The position numbers and the translations under genes are program-made. Shown one piece after another: positions 15,040-23,354 of a DNA stretch of 46,806 bases (its first letter is position 1; the number at the start of each line of letters is the position of its first letter). Source of the stretch: an uncultured bacterium (lineage in GTDB: Bacteria > Acidobacteriota > Thermoanaerobaculia > Multivoradales > JAHEKO01); assembly GCA_905479655.1 (NCBI GenBank), contig CAJQNK010000094.1, positions 1 through 46,806 of the forward strand. The letters run 5' to 3'. Below the pieces are notes generated by a model, which ran no database searches, had not been told where the DNA came from, and saw nothing but the letters and a program-made list of their open reading frames with translations.

Positions 15040-17511
15040 TCAAGCCTTCTCCGGCCGTTTGGGCCGCTCCGGAAGGCGTGGCGCGAACGGCCCGTCACCG
15101 ATGTCCACCCGGGCCGGCACGACGCTCACCGGGCCCGCGGCGGCGAGGTCCGGGCCGAGGGCCCGAGCCCCGGAGACGTCGACCACGGCACTGCCCTCGC
15201 CGATCGCCCGGAAGACGATCGTCGCGAGCCGGCCAGTGCCCTCGACACCGGGTTGACGGCCCAGCCGGCTGGCGCCCAGCAGCACACGGCCGGGACGGGC
15301 GTGGTCGGACAGGACCTGGGCCTCTCCCGTAGCCCCGAGGAATGGACCGGGACGGACCTCCTCGACGGCGAGCAGCTCCGGGTCGAAGAGCACCGAGAGC
15401 GGCAGATGGGAGACCGGCACCGCGGCGTCGATCTCCAGGTCGACCTCGAAGCTCCGTCCCCGAGCCACCCGATGGGTGCCGGGAGCCAGCCGGATCTCCA
15501 CCCCGGACCCGACTCCGGAGATCGAGGCGAGGCGCAGAGAGCCGGCCGGCGCGCTCCCGAGCCCGAGGCTCGCGTTGCCCGGCGGCTCGTCCTCGGGGAA
15601 GAGGAAGTCGTCCGACTCCTCCTGGCCCGAGTCGCCGAAGAAGTCGTCGGGGAACCCCGGCTGGACCAGGTCCTGACCTGGAGTGCCGGACTCGTCGTCC
15701 GCCCCTTCGCCCTCCTGACCCTGGAGACCGCGCGGGAGATTCTGGATCCGCTGGCGGATCATCTCCCGGATCTCCTCGCCTCGCTCCTCCCCTTCGTCGA
15801 ACGGCCCCTCGAAGTCGGACTCGACCCGCGGGCTGCCGCCGCGGAAGGTGATGTTGGCCTCCGTGCCGACCCAGATCGGCAGCAGGTCCTCCTCCCCGAT
15901 GTCCGGGGTGCGGATGATGTGCGGGGTCATCGTCAGCACCAGGTCCGTGCGCTGCACCTGGGTCTCGGTGTTGGTGAACAGCCGCTTGAGGATCGGGATC
16001 TCCGACAGGCCCGGGATACCGACCTCTGCCTCGGTCTCGTCCGTCTGGATCAGACCCGCCAGGAAGTTCGTCTCCCCGTCCTTCAGCCGGATCGTGGACT
16101 CGATGTTGCGGGTCCCGATGATCGGCTGGTTCTGGCCGTCCGCGCCGGTCACGAAGCCGGAGATGTCGCTCACCTCCACGGTGAGCTTCAGCGTGACCTC
16201 CTTGTTGTGATGGATGCGCGGCTCGAGCTCGATCTGGATCCCGACGTCCTGGTACTGGAACGAGGTGATGGGCACGATGTTGCCGCCCACGGTCTGGGAG
16301 CTGTTGAAGCTGGTCACCGGGATCGGCACGCGATTACCGATGAGCAACCGTGCCTGCTCGCCGTCCGAGATCCTGAGCTGGGGCTTCGCGAGAAGCTGGG
16401 CGTCCGAGCTGTTCTTCACGAAGTTGTAGATGATGGAGGGGATCGTGACCAACCAGTTGCCCTGGTTGATGAACTCGATATCCGACGCCGGCACCGGGTT
16501 CGGATCCAGCGTCTGGCTGATGGAGTAGCTCGACAGGCCGACGCCCAGCTCCTGCATCTTGTTGGAGTTGATCTGGAGCAGCTCCACGTCCACCACGACC
16601 TCGCCGCGACTCTTGTCGTTGGTCAGGATGATCCGCTCCGCCACCTTGACCTTGTCCGCCGTGTCCCGCAGGACGATGGCGTTGAGCTGGTCGTTCTGCG
16701 CGATGTTGCGCGCGCCCACCAGGCTCCGCAGCATCGTCATCACGTCCTTCACCTCGGCGTTGGAGAGGAAAAAGGTCTGGATGACCAGGTCCTCGTACTT
16801 GCGACGGTTCTGTGGGGTGTCGGCCGCGACGATGATCGAGTGCTCGTCCAGCACCTTGTAGAAGTGTCCGGAGGCCCGCATGAGCGTCTCCAGCGCGTTC
16901 TGCGCCGTGACCTCCTTGAGCTCGATGGACATCTGCTGGTCGCGCAGCGCCGGGTCGAAGAGGACGTTGATCCCGAAGGCCTTGCCCAGGGCCTGGTAGA
17001 TGCTGAACATCGACACCTGCTCGGGGAAGTTCAGGGAGATCGGGTCGTCGGAACGCGGATTCAGGGTGGGCGGCTGGGGACGCGCTCCCCGGGTCTTCCG
17101 CTTGAGGTCCTCCAGGGAGAGGACCGGCGCCTGCTGAGCCCGCGCCACGGCGATCTCGTCACGCACGGTGGCCAGCTCGACCTCCGCGTACTCGTTGGTG
17201 GGATCGAGCTGCACGGCCTGCTGATACTCGATCAGGGCCCGATCGAGAACACCCGCCTCGGAGAACTCCTTGCCGCGCCGGAAGTGCTCCTGCGAGGCCG
17301 CGATCTTGGCCCGGAGCAGACCGGAGCGATAGGAGATGTTCGTCGGGTCCGTCTCCACCAGATCCAGGTAGTGGAGGACGGCCTGATCCCAGTCGCCGAT
17401 CTCCTCGGCGACCTGGGCCTCCCGGTAGGTCTGGAAGCCGGAGCAACCGACCTGGACCAACAGCGGCAGCAGGAGCAGCAGTGCGAGCGCTCCACCTCTC
17501 GGTCGATCCAT
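15040..17511 (-). CDS. gspD: Secretin (GspD/PilQ-like) lipoprotein with C-terminal cohesin-like domain
   Basis: An 823-residue outer-membrane secretin. The start at 17511 follows GGAGGG with 9-base spacing and gives a lipoprotein signal (LLLLPLLVQVGC, lipobox VQVGC). Residues about 30-130 have TPR-like helices (GDWDQAVLHYLDLVETDPTN, RALIEYQQAVQLDPTN). Secretin N-domains follow (ISLNFPEQVSMFSIYQALG; VIQTFFLSNAEVKDVMTMLRS), then the secretin channel domain (LLAKPQLRISDGEQARLLIGN, VGIQIELEPRI, IPGLSEIPILKRLF, LVLTMTPHII). After an acidic linker, the last 120 residues (GRSFEVDLEI, LSVLFDPELLAV, ATIVFRAIGEGS) form a cohesin/bacterial Ig-like beta sandwich. Secretin-cohesin fusion is not typical of model T2SS; the added domain may bind substrate or partner proteins. 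Confidence 0.9.
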   Translation of the reverse strand: MDRPRGGALALLLLLPLLVQVGCSGFQTYREAQVAEEIGDWDQAVLHYLDLVETDPTNISYRSGLLRAKIAASQEHFRRGKEFSEAGVLDRALIEYQQAVQLDPTNEYAEVELATVRDEIAVARAQQAPVLSLEDLKRKTRGARPQPPTLNPRSDDPISLNFPEQVSMFSIYQALGKAFGINVLFDPALRDQQMSIELKEVTAQNALETLMRASGHFYKVLDEHSIIVAADTPQNRRKYEDLVIQTFFLSNAEVKDVMTMLRSLVGARNIAQNDQLNAIVLRDTADKVKVAERIILTNDKSRGEVVVDVELLQINSNKMQELGVGLSSYSISQTLDPNPVPASDIEFINQGNWLVTIPSIIYNFVKNSSDAQLLAKPQLRISDGEQARLLIGNRVPIPVTSFNSSQTVGGNIVPITSFQYQDVGIQIELEPRIHHNKEVTLKLTVEVSDISGFVTGADGQNQPIIGTRNIESTIRLKDGETNFLAGLIQTDETEAEVGIPGLSEIPILKRLFTNTETQVQRTDLVLTMTPHIIRTPDIGEEDLLPIWVGTEANITFRGGSPRVESDFEGPFDEGEERGEEIREMIRQRIQNLPRGLQGQEGEGADDESGTPGQDLVQPGFPDDFFGDSGQEESDDFLFPEDEPPGNASLGLGSAPAGSLRLASISGVGSGVEIRLAPGTHRVARGRSFEVDLEIDAAVPVSHLPLSVLFDPELLAVEEVRPGPFLGATGEAQVLSDHARPGRVLLGASRLGRQPGVEGTGRLATIVFRAIGEGSAVVDVSGARALGPDLAAAGPVSVVPARVDIGDGPFAPRLPERPKRPEKA

Positions 17512-17540
17512 GCGCGAGTACCCTCCTCGGACGAACGGCA

Positions 17541-18095
17541 TCATCCCCCCACCTCCAGTCGCTTCGCCGGAGCGTCCGGGAATTCGACGTAGGCCAGATC
17601 GGCCGACTCGTAGCCGAGCTGGACCAGCTTGAAGTTCTCCTTGATCACATCACCCACCTGCACGTTGTAGATCGACTCCTGGTCGGAAAAGACCGCGATC
17701 GGGCGGGCCTCCGGCCCGAAGCTGCCAAGATAGACGAAGTCGACCTGAGGCAGAGCCGGACCGGATGCTGGTGTCGGTCGCGGCGGCGGCGGTGGCGGTG
17801 TCCTGGGTCGCGGCTCGGTGCTCACCGGAGGCACCACCCTCTCCTCCGGTCCGAACCGAAACGGGTCCCGCCCTGGAGTGTACGTCCCGGAGGCCCTCTG
17901 GAGCGACTCGAGATCGAGGTGCTCGACCGTGACCGAGCCGATCCCGCGGCCGGCGCTGCTCGACGAACGCCTGCCGAAGGTGAGGCCGCCGTCCCCGCCA
18001 CCCCCGATGAGCGAGCCGATACTGCGCCACCCCAGGGCCAGCAGGAGGACCGCCAGGACCCCCAGGAGGAGCCGCTGTCTCTTCTGGGGCGTCAT
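17541..18095 (-). CDS. PilP/GspC-like inner-membrane linker protein
   Basis: A 184-residue protein starting MTPQKRQRLLLGVLAVLLLALGW, one N-terminal membrane anchor. A Gly/Ser-rich and very Pro-rich linker (PPPPPPRPTP) follows, then a small C-terminal beta domain (VDFVYLGSFGPEARPIAVFSDQESIYNVQVGDVI, GYESADLAYVEF) that matches the HR/PilP-type domain binding the secretin N0 region. ATGA overlap with the stop of the PilO-like gene shows translational coupling. Position between the PilO-like gene and the secretin supports the role. Family assignment is by domain shape and context, since sequence identity in this family is low. Confidence 0.72.
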   Translation of the reverse strand: MTPQKRQRLLLGVLAVLLLALGWRSIGSLIGGGGDGGLTFGRRSSSSAGRGIGSVTVEHLDLESLQRASGTYTPGRDPFRFGPEERVVPPVSTEPRPRTPPPPPPRPTPASGPALPQVDFVYLGSFGPEARPIAVFSDQESIYNVQVGDVIKENFKLVQLGYESADLAYVEFPDAPAKRLEVGG

Positions 18096-18700
18096 GTGCG
18101 CGGCCCCCGCCGGGAGGAGCGCTCGGGACGCTCGGTGGGGGGGCCCGCCTCGCCGACGAACAGGGTCGAAACCCGGAGCGCGATGCGCAGGCGCTGACCC
18201 GAGCCCGAGTCGCTCAGTGCCACCTCTTCGAGGATCAGGAACGAATCGGACAGCTCCAGCAGATTGATGAACCGGCGCAGCTGCACGTAGTCGCCCTCCA
18301 CGCCGAACGCGATGGAGCGGCGAATCAGACCGAACTCGTCGATCGTCTCCTCGGGATACGACAGGGAGGTCGGCCGCAGCCCCACCTTGGCGCCGAGACT
18401 CTTGACCTCGGCGATGATCGCCGTCAGGCGCTGGCTCTCCCGGGCCAGCCCCTCCGTGTAGAAGCCCTCGAGGAGCTCCTGGTTCTCGCTCACCCTCGCG
18501 AGGAGCTGGCCCTGCGCCCTCGCCCGACGCGACAACTCGGCCAGCTCCTGCTCCCGGCTCTCGATGCGGCCCTCCAGGGCCTGCACCCGACCCGCGTAGA
18601 CGAGGCGGTAGGCCGAGAGCAATCCGATGTTGACGACGAAGAAGACGAGGGCCGGAGCCCACCACCAGACGTTCTGGCGCCAGATCCTGGTGTCCATCAT
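18092..18700 (-). CDS. PilO/GspM-like inner-membrane assembly protein
   Basis: A 202-residue protein with an N-terminal membrane helix (WWWAPALVFFVVNIGLLSAYRL), a coiled coil (RVQALEGRIESREQELAELSRRARAQGQLL) and a ferredoxin-like domain (IAFGVEGDYVQLRRFINLLELSDSFLILEEVAL), the standard PilO plan. It starts at an ATGATG that overlaps the TGA of the PilN-like gene, and its own stop overlaps the next ATG. With PilN it would form the periplasmic dimer linking the cytoplasmic PilM-like platform to the PilP-like protein and secretin. Confidence 0.82.
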   Translation of the reverse strand: MMDTRIWRQNVWWWAPALVFFVVNIGLLSAYRLVYAGRVQALEGRIESREQELAELSRRARAQGQLLARVSENQELLEGFYTEGLARESQRLTAIIAEVKSLGAKVGLRPTSLSYPEETIDEFGLIRRSIAFGVEGDYVQLRRFINLLELSDSFLILEEVALSDSGSGQRLRIALRVSTLFVGEAGPPTERPERSSRRGPRT

Positions 18701-19533
18701 GTCCCGTCCCCCTCCCCCGCGACGTTCGCGAGCTCGCCCTCCGCCGCGGCCCCGGCCCCCTCGCCCTCGGCGGCCTCGTTCCCTGAAGCCCCACCCTCGG
18801 AGGCCCCGCTCTCGGAGGCCCCGCTCTCGGTCGCCCCACTCTCGGTCGCCCCACTCTCCGGCGCCCCACTGTCCGACGCCCCACTCTCCGACGCCCCACT
18901 CTCCGACGCCTCGGTCTCCGGGTCCACGACCTGCGGCAGATAGACGACCGTCAGGTCGAACCCGGTCTCCCGGCCTCCTTGACGCTGCGCCTCGCTCGAG
19001 GGGCTCGGATCGACGAAGGCGGGATGCGCGAACAGGTTGTCGACGAACTCCAGGAGAGCTTCGCCGCTGCGTGCGACACCGTCCACCCGCAGGGCCACTC
19101 GATCCTCGTTCTCGGCGGACCGGCGCGCACCGGATCGGCGGCCGTCCTGGCCCTCCTCCAGGAAGCGCGGCGTGAGACGCTCCAGGCGGACGTCCCGCGG
19201 CAGCACCTCCTCCAGCCGATCGAACAGGCGGCTCCACGGGAAGGCCCGCTCGGCGAGCCGGCGATTCAGGAACTGGACCTGCGTTCCCTGCCACTCGATG
19301 TCCATCCCCGCCAGCTGCGTCTCCGTCTGCCCGATCTCCCCCACCGTCGCGTCGATCTGGCGGTCCAGCGTCGCCAGCCGGTCGCGGCGATCCCCCAGGC
19401 TCGAGACATGGCTCCAGTACAGGGCGACGTTGATCAGGAAGCACACGCCCCCCAGGACCCAGAGGATCCAGGTCACCCGCCAGACCGGCCGCCGGTTGAC
19501 GAACGGCCGGCGCGAGAGGTTCGGGGCGCTCAC
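18697..19533 (-). CDS. PilN/GspL-like inner-membrane assembly protein with SGASE-repeat tail
   Basis: A 278-residue protein. The start is a GTG overlapping the TGA of the PilM-like gene (GTGA). The short N-terminus NLSRRPFVNRRPVW is the conserved cytoplasmic peptide that PilM-type proteins grip. A membrane helix (ILWVLGGVCFLINVALYW), coiled coil and ferredoxin-like domain (PWSRLFDRLEEVLPRDVRLERLTP) follow. Unlike ordinary PilN, it continues with about 70 residues of Ser/Gly/Ala/Glu low complexity built from five-residue units such as SGASE and SGATE. The tail would lie in the periplasm and has no known counterpart that I recall. Confidence 0.83.
   Translation of the reverse strand: MSAPNLSRRPFVNRRPVWRVTWILWVLGGVCFLINVALYWSHVSSLGDRRDRLATLDRQIDATVGEIGQTETQLAGMDIEWQGTQVQFLNRRLAERAFPWSRLFDRLEEVLPRDVRLERLTPRFLEEGQDGRRSGARRSAENEDRVALRVDGVARSGEALLEFVDNLFAHPAFVDPSPSSEAQRQGGRETGFDLTVVYLPQVVDPETEASESGASESGASDSGAPESGATESGATESGASESGASEGGASGNEAAEGEGAGAAAEGELANVAGEGDGT
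18796..18915 (-). repeat. Eight 15-bp tandem repeats encoding SGASE-type units
   Basis: Eight consecutive 15-base units in the PilN-like gene, pattern CTC(G/C)G(A/T/G)-GCCCC-(G/A)CT on the plus strand. On the coding strand they read S-G-A-(S/T/P)-(E/D). Units 1-2 and 3-4 are identical pairs and 6-7 nearly so, a pattern expected from slippage. Each unit is a whole number of codons, so copy-number change keeps the frame. Confidence 0.9.
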
Positions 19534-20462
19534 GAGACCACCTCCCAGGTCGCGCCCACCAACGGGGCGAGCTCCCGCAGCGCCGACTCGGCGGCCCCTT
19601 CGAGACCCAGATGCAGGGCCCCGACCGGCTCGGCCCGCCGCCCGACGGCGGTCTCCAGGAGGCCGGACCACGGCTCCTCGAGCTCCGGCGAGGCCAACAG
19701 GAATACCCGGCGCGGCGTCGCGCCCGCGAAGTGCTCCTCCACGAACGAGACCGTGAGCCGGAGGTCCCTCTCGACCAGGGGCCGGAGCGTCGGCGAGATC
19801 GCCTCCGGCTGCGGCTTGTAGCGGTGGAGGACCGGTCGTCCGCCCCGTGCCACGATCAGGGACCATCCCGTCTCGTCGGCCAGCACCAGCAGCGCGACCT
19901 CGCCGGCCTCGACGCCTCTCTCGACACCCGACAGGGTGCCGAGGCTCTCGCAGGTGATCCGGCCCAGGTGGACACCGTGGCTGTCGAAGGCCTCCTCGAA
20001 CGCGCCCAGGAGACTCTCCGAGCCGAACCCGACGAGGTAGCGCCCGGCCTCCTCCTGCCCGGGGAGGGGATCGACCGCCGCCGCCGAGAGCCGAAGATCC
20101 TCCACGCGGAAGGGCACCATCCGCTTGATCTTCCAGCGCAGCACCTCGTCCCGCCGCTGGTCGTCCTCCGGCAGCTCCTCGCTCTCGAGGAACAGGAGTC
20201 GGAACCACGCCTCCGGCAGCACCAGGGTGGCCGCGTCGACCTCGGAGCCCACGTCCTCGAGGAGCGCCCCGACGACCCCGCGCAGCTCGTCGACCTCCCG
20301 CACCGGCCCCCCGAGGAGCCCGTCGCCGAAGACCTCCGGCTCCACGTTGACCGCGTGGTAGGCCACCAGGCTCCGATCCACCCCGTCCCCGTCCGCGCGG
20401 ACGTACCTCAGCCGTCCTCCCCGCAGTCCGAAGACGTGCGGGGGAGCCGGCACGGGGTTCAT
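19530..20462 (-). CDS. PilM/GspL-like actin-fold platform protein
   Basis: A 310-residue cytoplasmic protein with the pattern of the PilM / GspL-cytoplasmic family: VFGLRGGRLRYVRADG near the start, a Val-Leu-Pro strand (ATLVLPEAWF), RWKIKRMVPFRVEDL (the highly conserved 'K-PF' segment), and VALLVLADETGWSLIVARGG, resembling the second phosphate-binding strand. It should bind the PilN-like N-terminal peptide and the GspE ATPase. ATG at 20462 starts 14 bases after the gspE stop; an upstream GTG (20507) would overlap gspE by 32 bases and is less likely. The C-terminal part is divergent. Confidence 0.82.
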   Translation of the reverse strand: MNPVPAPPHVFGLRGGRLRYVRADGDGVDRSLVAYHAVNVEPEVFGDGLLGGPVREVDELRGVVGALLEDVGSEVDAATLVLPEAWFRLLFLESEELPEDDQRRDEVLRWKIKRMVPFRVEDLRLSAAAVDPLPGQEEAGRYLVGFGSESLLGAFEEAFDSHGVHLGRITCESLGTLSGVERGVEAGEVALLVLADETGWSLIVARGGRPVLHRYKPQPEAISPTLRPLVERDLRLTVSFVEEHFAGATPRRVFLLASPELEEPWSGLLETAVGRRAEPVGALHLGLEGAAESALRELAPLVGATWEVVS

Positions 20463-20475
20463 CCCGAGGAGCCGC

Positions 20476-22119
20476 TCAGTCCACGAAGGTAACTTTATTG
20501 ATCTCACGTAGGGTCGTCACTCCGAGAAACGCCTTCTCCAACGCCGACTCGCGCAGGAAGACCATCCCCTCCTCGCGGGCCGCGCGCTTGATCTCCGACG
20601 CGGGCCTGCGGTCCAGGATCAGCTCGCGGATCCGATCGGACAGGTCGAGCAGCTCCGAGATCGCCAGGCGCCCGTGGAAGCCGGTGCCGTTGCACTCGAT
20701 GCAGCCCGTGCCCTCGTAGAAGGTGTGGTCCGAATAGACCGCCGGGTCGAGCCCGCTCTCCTCCAGGAGATCCACCGTCGCCTTCATGGGGCGCCGGCAG
20801 TTCTCGCAGATCTTCCTGACGAGGCGCTGCGCTAGCACGCAGTTCAGCGCCGAGACGAAATTGTACAGATCCACGTTCATGTTGAGGAAGCGGCCCAGCA
20901 CGTCCACGACGTTGTTCGCGTGCACCGTCGTGAACACGAGGTGACCCGTGAGGGCCGCCTGGATGGCGATCTGGGCGGTCTCCTCGTCGCGGATCTCGCC
21001 GACCATGATCTTGTCGGGATCGTGGCGCAGGATCGACCGGAGGCCGCGGGCGAAGGTCAGCCCCTTCTTCTCGTTCACCGGGATCTGGGTGATGCCCCGG
21101 AGCTGGTACTCCACGGGGTCCTCGATGGTGATGATCTTGTCCTCGGAGGACTGGATCTCCGACAACGAAGCGTAGAGGGTCGTCGTCTTTCCGGAGCCGG
21201 TCGGGCCGGTCACGAGCACCATGCCGTAGGGCTCGTGGATGAACTTCTGGACCTTCCGGATCGTCTCCGCGTCGAAGCCCAGGATGTCGAGGCGCAGGTT
21301 CTTGAACTCCTCGCTGATCGACTCCTTGTCCAGGATCCGGATCACACAGTCCTCGCCCTGGGCCGAGGGCATGATCGAGACGCGGAAGTCGATCGTCCGC
21401 CCCTTCAGGCGGACCTTGAAGCGGCCGTCCTGGGGCACCCTCTTCTCCGCGATGTCGAGCTCGGACATCACCTTGATGCGGCTGATGATGGTCTGGTGGT
21501 GACGCCGGTCGATGGGCTCCATCGCCTGGTAGAGAACGCCGTCGATCCGGTACTTGATGATGACGTCCGTATCGCGGGTCTCGACGTGGATGTCGCTCGC
21601 GCGTCGCTGGATGGCGTTGAACAGGGTGGAGTCCACGAGCTTGATGATCGGGCTCGTGTCCGAGGTGATGCTGTCGATCGAGAGGACTTCCTCGCCGTCC
21701 TCGTCCTCCTGGACGAGTTGGATGCGGAAGTCCTCCGTCGCCTCGTCCAGGACCCGCTGCGCGCTCTCGGACTTCTGGAGGATCTCGTCGATGGCCGAAG
21801 CCAGGCCGACCTTGATCTCCAGCGGCTGGCCCAGCAGGAGCTCCATCTCGTCGATCCGGGCGACATCCGTCGGGTCGACCATGATCACGACCAACCGACC
21901 CTCGAGCTGCTTCTCGGGGATGAAGCCGTAGCGCAACATGAGATCGAAGGGGATCGACCGGAACAGGTCGTTGTCGATACGGAAGCGCGTCACGTCCACG
22001 AGCTCGAGGCCGTAGCGGGCGGCGATCTCGTTCGCCCGCCGCCGCTCCTCGGCGGCCGTCGACAGCACCTCGGCCGGGTTCTCGGCGGCGGCAGGGGTCG
22101 TCGGTTCGTCCACGGTCAT
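20476..22119 (-). CDS. gspE: Type II secretion / pilus assembly ATPase GspE (PilB-like)
   Basis: A 547-residue hexameric ATPase that drives pseudopilus extension at the inner membrane. The N-terminal MshEN-like domain (about 30-140, RYGLELVDVTRFRIDNDLF) precedes the catalytic part. Walker A is GPTGSGKT (about 304-311), the Asp box lies in IITIEDPVEYQL, Walker B is IMVGEIRDEETA, and the His box is TGHLVFTTVHAN. The tetracysteine zinc site CENC and CIECNGTGFHGR is complete, as in GspE/PilB rather than PilT. All catalytic motifs are intact. It is followed closely by the PilM-like gene and preceded by gspF at 16 bases. Confidence 0.96.
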   Translation of the reverse strand: MTVDEPTTPAAAENPAEVLSTAAEERRRANEIAARYGLELVDVTRFRIDNDLFRSIPFDLMLRYGFIPEKQLEGRLVVIMVDPTDVARIDEMELLLGQPLEIKVGLASAIDEILQKSESAQRVLDEATEDFRIQLVQEDEDGEEVLSIDSITSDTSPIIKLVDSTLFNAIQRRASDIHVETRDTDVIIKYRIDGVLYQAMEPIDRRHHQTIISRIKVMSELDIAEKRVPQDGRFKVRLKGRTIDFRVSIMPSAQGEDCVIRILDKESISEEFKNLRLDILGFDAETIRKVQKFIHEPYGMVLVTGPTGSGKTTTLYASLSEIQSSEDKIITIEDPVEYQLRGITQIPVNEKKGLTFARGLRSILRHDPDKIMVGEIRDEETAQIAIQAALTGHLVFTTVHANNVVDVLGRFLNMNVDLYNFVSALNCVLAQRLVRKICENCRRPMKATVDLLEESGLDPAVYSDHTFYEGTGCIECNGTGFHGRLAISELLDLSDRIRELILDRRPASEIKRAAREEGMVFLRESALEKAFLGVTTLREINKVTFVD

Positions 22120-22135
22120 CGTCAGCCTCTTCTCC

Positions 22136-23350
22136 TCAGGCCGGCAGGTTGCCCAGGGCGCCGAACATCGGCAGATAGACGGAGAGCAGGAGCACGGTGA
22201 TGATCACTCCCATGAAGACGAGCATCACCGGCTCGATCAGGCCGAGGAGACGCTGCAGACGGGTCTCCGTCTCCTCGTCGAAAAAGTCGGAGACGTTGCT
22301 CAGCATGACGTCGAGGGCGCCCGTCGCCTCGCCGACCTTGACCATGTCGATCACGATGTCCTCGGCCTCGCCGGTCGCCTCCAGGGCTTCGTGGAACGCG
22401 GTCCCCTCGCGCACCTGCTGGATCGTGGGCTCCATCGCGGACCGCATGTACAGGTTGCCGATGGAGCCGACCGCCGTCTCCAGCGCCGACAGGAGAGGGA
22501 TGCCCCCGGACAGCAGCGTCGCGAGCGACCGACACAGCTCGGCCAGGGCCATGCGGTGGAAGATCCCTCCGAGCAGCGGCAGGCGGACCTTCATTCGATC
22601 GATGGCCACCGCCCCCGCCAGCGTTCGTCGCCAACGGTTGAAGACGAAGACGCCCGCCGCGGTACCGGCGAGGAGGAAGTACCAGTTGCCCATGACGAAC
22701 TCGGAGATCCCGAGGATCACCCGGGTCAGGAGGGGCAGCTCGGCGTTCATGTCGCCGTAGAAGACCGTGAAGCGGGGGATGACGTAGAGGGTCATGATCG
22801 CGATCATCACCACCGACAGGCCCACGAGGGCCGCCGGGTAGACCAGCGCGGAGACCACCCGCTTGCGCGCGTCCATGACCAGTCGCTGGTAGCGGATGAA
22901 GCGACGGATGACGCTCTCCATCTCGCCGCTGCGCTCCCCCGCCTTGAGGGTCGCCGGGTAGAGGGTCGGGAGCTGGTCGCTGAACTCCGCGAAGGCGTCC
23001 GAGAGCTCCGAACCGCTCTTGACCCGCTCCCTCACCTGCTCCACGATCGCCCGGAACTCGGGCTCCTTGAGACGCTCCAGCACCAGGTCCAGGGCCTGCA
23101 GGAGCGGCAGGCCGGCCCGCAGTAGGGCGGCCAACTCCTGGTTGAACAGCAGCAGCGGTCGCACCGGGACCTTCTTGGTGCCCCTCCCGAGCCGCGGCAT
23201 GGCGATGCGCCCCATCCCCCGCGCCTCGATGTCGAAGACGTGGTAGCCCTTGCGCTCGAGCTCGGAGCGCAGCGACGCCACGCTCCCGCCGCGGTGGACC
23301 TCCTCGATCACGCGACCTTCCGAAGTGCCGAGTCGACAGACGTACTGCAT
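22136..23350 (-). CDS. gspF: Inner-membrane platform protein GspF (PilC-like)
   Basis: A 404-residue polytopic protein with two GspF domains (about 70-190 and 270-395) and three to four membrane helices. Signatures include LLLFNQELAALLRAGLPLLQAL, ATLKAGERSGEM, KRVVSALVYPAALVGLSVVMI and, in the second half, LAELCRSLATLLSGGIPLLSALE and VKVGEATGALDVML. The C-terminus PVMLVFMGVIITVLLLSVYLPMF is typical. It is the membrane core that couples GspE to pseudopilin addition. ATG at 23350 gives the family's normal N-terminus (MQYVCRLGTSEGRVIEE). Four bases separate it from the upstream gene. Confidence 0.95.
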   Translation of the reverse strand: MQYVCRLGTSEGRVIEEVHRGGSVASLRSELERKGYHVFDIEARGMGRIAMPRLGRGTKKVPVRPLLLFNQELAALLRAGLPLLQALDLVLERLKEPEFRAIVEQVRERVKSGSELSDAFAEFSDQLPTLYPATLKAGERSGEMESVIRRFIRYQRLVMDARKRVVSALVYPAALVGLSVVMIAIMTLYVIPRFTVFYGDMNAELPLLTRVILGISEFVMGNWYFLLAGTAAGVFVFNRWRRTLAGAVAIDRMKVRLPLLGGIFHRMALAELCRSLATLLSGGIPLLSALETAVGSIGNLYMRSAMEPTIQQVREGTAFHEALEATGEAEDIVIDMVKVGEATGALDVMLSNVSDFFDEETETRLQRLLGLIEPVMLVFMGVIITVLLLSVYLPMFGALGNLPA

Positions 23351-23354
23351 GGCC

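Noticed and set aside
14494..17592. A 1032-codon plus-strand open frame antisense to the secretin and pseudopilin genes
   Set aside because: Same shadow effect; no recognisable protein features, and it crosses several well-supported genes.
18796..18915. 15-bp direct repeats as a CRISPR or origin iteron array
   Set aside because: They are contiguous, coding and in frame within the PilN-like gene; no replication genes nearby.
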